This document shows, piece after piece, positions 59,654 to 64,000 of a DNA stretch of 64,000 nucleotides. The translations under genes were made by a program, and so were the position numbers. The notes beneath the pieces are model-generated. The model was not told the DNA's origin, searched no databases, and saw nothing but the letters and a program-made list of their open reading frames with translations. The stretch is from Rhodococcus sp. SGAir0479 (lineage in GTDB: Bacteria; Actinomycetota; Actinomycetes; Mycobacteriales; Mycobacteriaceae). The stretch lies in the NCBI RefSeq assembly GCF_005484805.1, contig NZ_CP039432.1, positions 1,736,001 through 1,800,000 of the forward strand. Reading direction: 5' to 3'. Numbering within the stretch: the first letter of the stretch is position 1; each line of letters begins with the position of its first letter.

Positions 59654-59664
59654 TCACACCGGCC

Positions 59665-60609
59665 CTACGGTTGCGGCGCGCCGACGGTGACAGCTGCCGC
59701 CCCCGGTCCCGTCCCGTACCGACCGGCACCGCCGTCGAGCTGCTGCTGAAGTGCGAGGACGGTGGTGATCCGGCCCGCGGCACGGTCGACGTCGTCGACG
59801 GTGGACAGGACCGCCGACATCGCGGCGTCGGCACGCGCGACGGCGATCGGGCCGTTGCCCTCCGCCGCGGCCGGCGGACCGGCGAGGACCGTGCCGGCCC
59901 CGCGGCTGTCGAGTGCGCCCGCGAACCGGGCGATGACGGCCCCGCGGTTGCCGCTCGTGTTCTCCGGGTCTCCGTCCCCGGTGAGGACGACCGCGAGTTG
60001 CCCCGGCGCGACGTTGCCGTCGAAGTCGATGAACCCGCCGCCGCGCAGCGTGTCGAGCGCGAGCATGCGCTCCTGCGGGGTGGTCTGCGGTTGCGCCGTC
60101 TGCGGATTGAGCAGCAGCACCGAACCCAGCAGGTCGCCGGCGATGCTGCCCTGGTCCACCGCGCCCGTGCGGAGCTGGACACCGGCCGGGATGACGTTCG
60201 TCACCAGCGTGCGCAATTGGTCGCCGTTCGCGGCATCGACGAACGACGGGGTCAGCGAGATCCGACCCGAGATCGACCCGCCCGCCTGCCCGACGAGACG
60301 CTGGATCCCGTCGAGCTCACCCGGATCGGCGTCGGGGGTGGTGACGACGACGACCGACCGCTGAGCGAGGGCACCCCGCAGGATCCGGTCGGAGACCGCG
60401 GAGTCGAATCCGTCGGCCGCCGTGAGCTGTTCACCCAACCGATTGTTGGTCTGGTTGAGGTTCTCGATCTCGTCCTGCAACTCGGTCTTGTCGTCGCGCA
60501 GGCCCGAGAGCATGCCGTCGGACAGGAGACCCGAACCGAGGACCACACCGATCGCGAGGGCCAGGAAGATCGCCGCTATCGAGATGGCGTGTTGACGCAT
60601 GGAAATCAC
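59665..60609 (-). CDS. mctB: Copper transporter MctB / SteB family
   Basis: 314 residues from GTG 60609, whose overlap with the steA stop (GTGA) and the MISMRQHAIS opening match Rv1698. One transmembrane helix (~8-28, ISIAAIFLALAIGVVLGSG), a coiled coil (~35-65, LRDDKTELQDEIENLNQTNN) and an outer domain. In M. tuberculosis MctB limits copper; in Corynebacterium the homologue SteB works with SteA in cell separation. Both roles are possible. Confidence 0.9.
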   Translation of the reverse strand: MISMRQHAISIAAIFLALAIGVVLGSGLLSDGMLSGLRDDKTELQDEIENLNQTNNRLGEQLTAADGFDSAVSDRILRGALAQRSVVVVTTPDADPGELDGIQRLVGQAGGSISGRISLTPSFVDAANGDQLRTLVTNVIPAGVQLRTGAVDQGSIAGDLLGSVLLLNPQTAQPQTTPQERMLALDTLRGGGFIDFDGNVAPGQLAVVLTGDGDPENTSGNRGAVIARFAGALDSRGAGTVLAGPPAAAEGNGPIAVARADAAMSAVLSTVDDVDRAAGRITTVLALQQQLDGGAGRYGTGPGAAAVTVGAPQP

Positions 60610-61790
60610 TTGAAGAGCCCCTGTACCCACAGCGCGAAGCTGTTCCACGTCTCGATTGCCCAGTCCAGCGCCTCACCGCCGATGTTCGAGACGACCAGCG
60701 CGACGATCACGGCGGTCAGCGCCGCGAGAACCAGCAGCGCGATGGCCGCGCCGGACACGCGACTGCGGTACAGCGTGGCGACGGCCTTGGCGTCCACCAG
60801 TTTCGGGCCCACCTTCAAGCGCGTCATGAACGCCGCCGGGTTGGTGTCGCGTCGCCCGCGATCGAAGAACTCGTCCAGCGAGACGGTGCTGCCGACCGTG
60901 ACGATGAGGGACGCGCCGTGGTGATCGGCCAGCAGCAGCGCCAGGTCCGCCGGTGACGCGGACGCCGGGAACGTCATGGCGCCGATTCCGAGATCCTGGA
61001 TGCGGGAGAGCCCGTGGGCGTGGCCGTCGGGGTCCGCGGGCAGCACCACCTCGGCGCCGCACTTGAGGGTCTCACTCGTGATGTCGTCCGGGTCGCCGAC
61101 GATGAGGTCGGGCCGGTAGCCGGCCTTGGTCAGCGTGTCCGCGCCCGCGCCGACGCCCACCAGGATCGGCGAGTACTCCTTGATGAACGGCTTGAGCGCC
61201 TTGAGGTCCGCCTGGTGCTCGGGGCCGTCTGCCACGACGACGACGTGCCGGTCCTCGAGGTCGACGTCGATGTCCGGCACACCGACCCCGTCGATCAGCA
61301 GCGGGCTCTCGGACCGGATGAACTCGATCGCGTTGCCGGAGAACGCTTCCAGGTGGTCGACCAGCCCGGTCTTGGCCTCGATCATGCGATCGGAGATCTC
61401 GGCCTCGGTCTGCTCCTCACCCTCGGCCAGCTTGCGCTCGCCGGCGTACACGGCACCCTCGTGCAGGCGGACCTTGGAGCCGTCCTTGATCGACTTGAAG
61501 ACCTCGGCGCCGGCCGCGTCGATCAACACGATGCCGTTGGCGACCAGCACCTCGGGACCGAGGTTCGGATAGCGGCCCGTGATCGACGGCGACGCGTTGA
61601 CCACCGCGAGGACACCGGCCGCCACGAGAGCGTCGGCGGTGACGCGGTCCAGATCGATCTCGTCGAGCACGACGACGTCGCCGTGGCCGACGCGGCGCAG
61701 CAGCTTGCCGGTGTCGCGGTCGACCCGAGCGATGCCACTGATGCCAGGGAGGGTTTCGGTCTTACGGGAGAGCAGCGCCGGCATCTTCAT
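60606..61790 (-). CDS. steA: Cell-separation protein SteA
   Basis: 394 residues, counterpart of Rv1697. Thiamin-pyrophosphokinase-like cytoplasmic domain (~185-320, with PDLIVGDPDDITSETL and GHAHGLSRIQDLG) followed by a single transmembrane helix near the C-terminus (~350-375). In Corynebacterium SteA forms a complex with SteB that feeds the RipC-FtsEX cell-wall hydrolase. Translation-coupled to mctB. Confidence 0.92.
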   Translation of the reverse strand: MKMPALLSRKTETLPGISGIARVDRDTGKLLRRVGHGDVVVLDEIDLDRVTADALVAAGVLAVVNASPSITGRYPNLGPEVLVANGIVLIDAAGAEVFKSIKDGSKVRLHEGAVYAGERKLAEGEEQTEAEISDRMIEAKTGLVDHLEAFSGNAIEFIRSESPLLIDGVGVPDIDVDLEDRHVVVVADGPEHQADLKALKPFIKEYSPILVGVGAGADTLTKAGYRPDLIVGDPDDITSETLKCGAEVVLPADPDGHAHGLSRIQDLGIGAMTFPASASPADLALLLADHHGASLIVTVGSTVSLDEFFDRGRRDTNPAAFMTRLKVGPKLVDAKAVATLYRSRVSGAAIALLVLAALTAVIVALVVSNIGGEALDWAIETWNSFALWVQGLFK

Positions 61791-61893
61791 GGCCTCGATG
61801 ATCGCTCGTCACGAGACGATGATCAGGGAGGCGCGCCGTATCAAATACCACACGCGTCACAGCTTCACCAACTGAAAAGTCTGTTTTGCGAGG

Positions 61894-63672
<1,779 letters not shown>

Positions 63673-63674
63673 CG

Positions 63675-64000
63675 CTACCGCTTCCTTCCTCGCCACCCGG
63701 TCACCGGAAGTTCGAACTTGGTCACCATCCGGTCCGCGAACGGCGCGGAGTCGAGCCGCACCCACAGGATCGGATCCTTGCCGCGTACCACCTCCACGCG
63801 ACCGCCCGCCGGCAGCTCGAGCGTGCGGCGCCCGTCGCAGAACACGAGCCCGTCGTGGCTGTCGGCGACCGTCTCGACCGCCACGATCGATTCGGGGCTG
63901 GTGACCAGCGGACGGGCGAAGAGCGCATGCGCGTTGCTCGGAATCACCAGCAGCGCTTCGAGTTCCGGCCACACGACCGGCCCGCCCGCCGAGAACGCGT
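63675..64000 (-). CDS. nadK: NAD kinase (5' part outside window)
   Basis: Only the C-terminal ~108 residues are present. They include [20 protein letters not shown] and the [11 protein letters not shown] block that form the NAD-binding part of PpnK/NadK, and end with GRKR. Makes NADP from NAD. Start lies beyond the window. Upstream of recN as in M. tuberculosis (Rv1695). Confidence 0.9.
   Translation of the reverse strand, partial: AFSAGGPVVWPELEALLVIPSNAHALFARPLVTSPESIVAVETVADSHDGLVFCDGRRTLELPAGGRVEVVRGKDPILWVRLDSAPFADRMVTKFELPVTGWRGRKR

Overview
The window is chromosomal DNA of a high-GC actinobacterium of the mycolic-acid group (Mycobacteriales), most likely Rhodococcus or a close Nocardiaceae relative. 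Two gene blocks follow the Mycobacterium tuberculosis order closely. The first, bases ~3.6-44 kb, matches Rv1846c down to Rv1822 (blaI, M56 peptidase, gnd, guaB1, two CNNM proteins, glcB, VWA protein, gcvP, MerR, BFN nuclease, FtsR, GarA, gcvH, DUF881/DUF1290 trio, pgsA). The second, 50.5-64 kb, matches Rv1713 down to Rv1695 (der, cmk, rluB, scpB, scpA, parA, xerD, NUDIX, pyrG, mctB, steA, recN, nadK). GarA, GuaB1 and the SteA/MctB pair are typical of this lineage. The inferred genus is a judgement from gene content, not a sequence match.

Layout. 1-3.5 kb (minus): an aminoacyl-phosphatidylglycerol synthase of MprF type (cut by the window edge) behind a membrane-anchored esterase. 3.6-5.1 kb (plus): blaI and an M56 peptidase, with a perfect BlaI-type operator in the divergent promoter. 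5.3-13 kb: an accessory stretch with a DEAD-box helicase whose frame is broken by one base, small membrane and hypothetical proteins, an orphan SWIM protein, a RibH2-type lumazine synthase, a phosphoesterase and an SDR. 13-23 kb: gnd, a deaminase, a second DEAD-box helicase, a DMT transporter, guaB1 (GMP reductase type) and two CNNM transporters. 23-28.5 kb: YaeQ, a lipoate-protein ligase with its accessory domain at the N-terminus, YjbQ and malate synthase G. 28.6-35 kb: VWA protein, two metallophosphoesterase/GNAT-type enzymes, an RsgA GTPase with a candidate leader peptide, and a methyltransferase. 35-41.7 kb: the glycine-cleavage genes gcvP (behind a tandem glycine riboswitch) and gcvH, enclosing two MerR regulators, a BFN nuclease and GarA. 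41.7-50 kb: a membrane/division cluster with pgsA, then NUDIX, lipoprotein and an old-yellow-enzyme reductase. 50.2 kb: tRNA-Pro(GGG). 50.5-64 kb: a long, tightly overlapping minus-strand run of ribosome assembly, chromosome condensation/segregation, recombination, nucleotide synthesis and cell-separation genes.

How the genes work together. glcB, gcvP/gcvH, GarA and lplA all touch two-carbon, glycine and lipoyl metabolism. scpA/scpB, ParA and XerD handle chromosome organisation and resolution. SteA and MctB belong to the corynebacterial cell-separation pathway. No phage, insertion sequence, CRISPR array or rRNA gene was seen, and only one tRNA. The points that most deserve a second look are the BlaI operator between the envelope-lipid operon and blaI, the glycine riboswitch with a visible start-site anti-pairing element, three candidate short leader ORFs, and the one-base frameshift in the first helicase.
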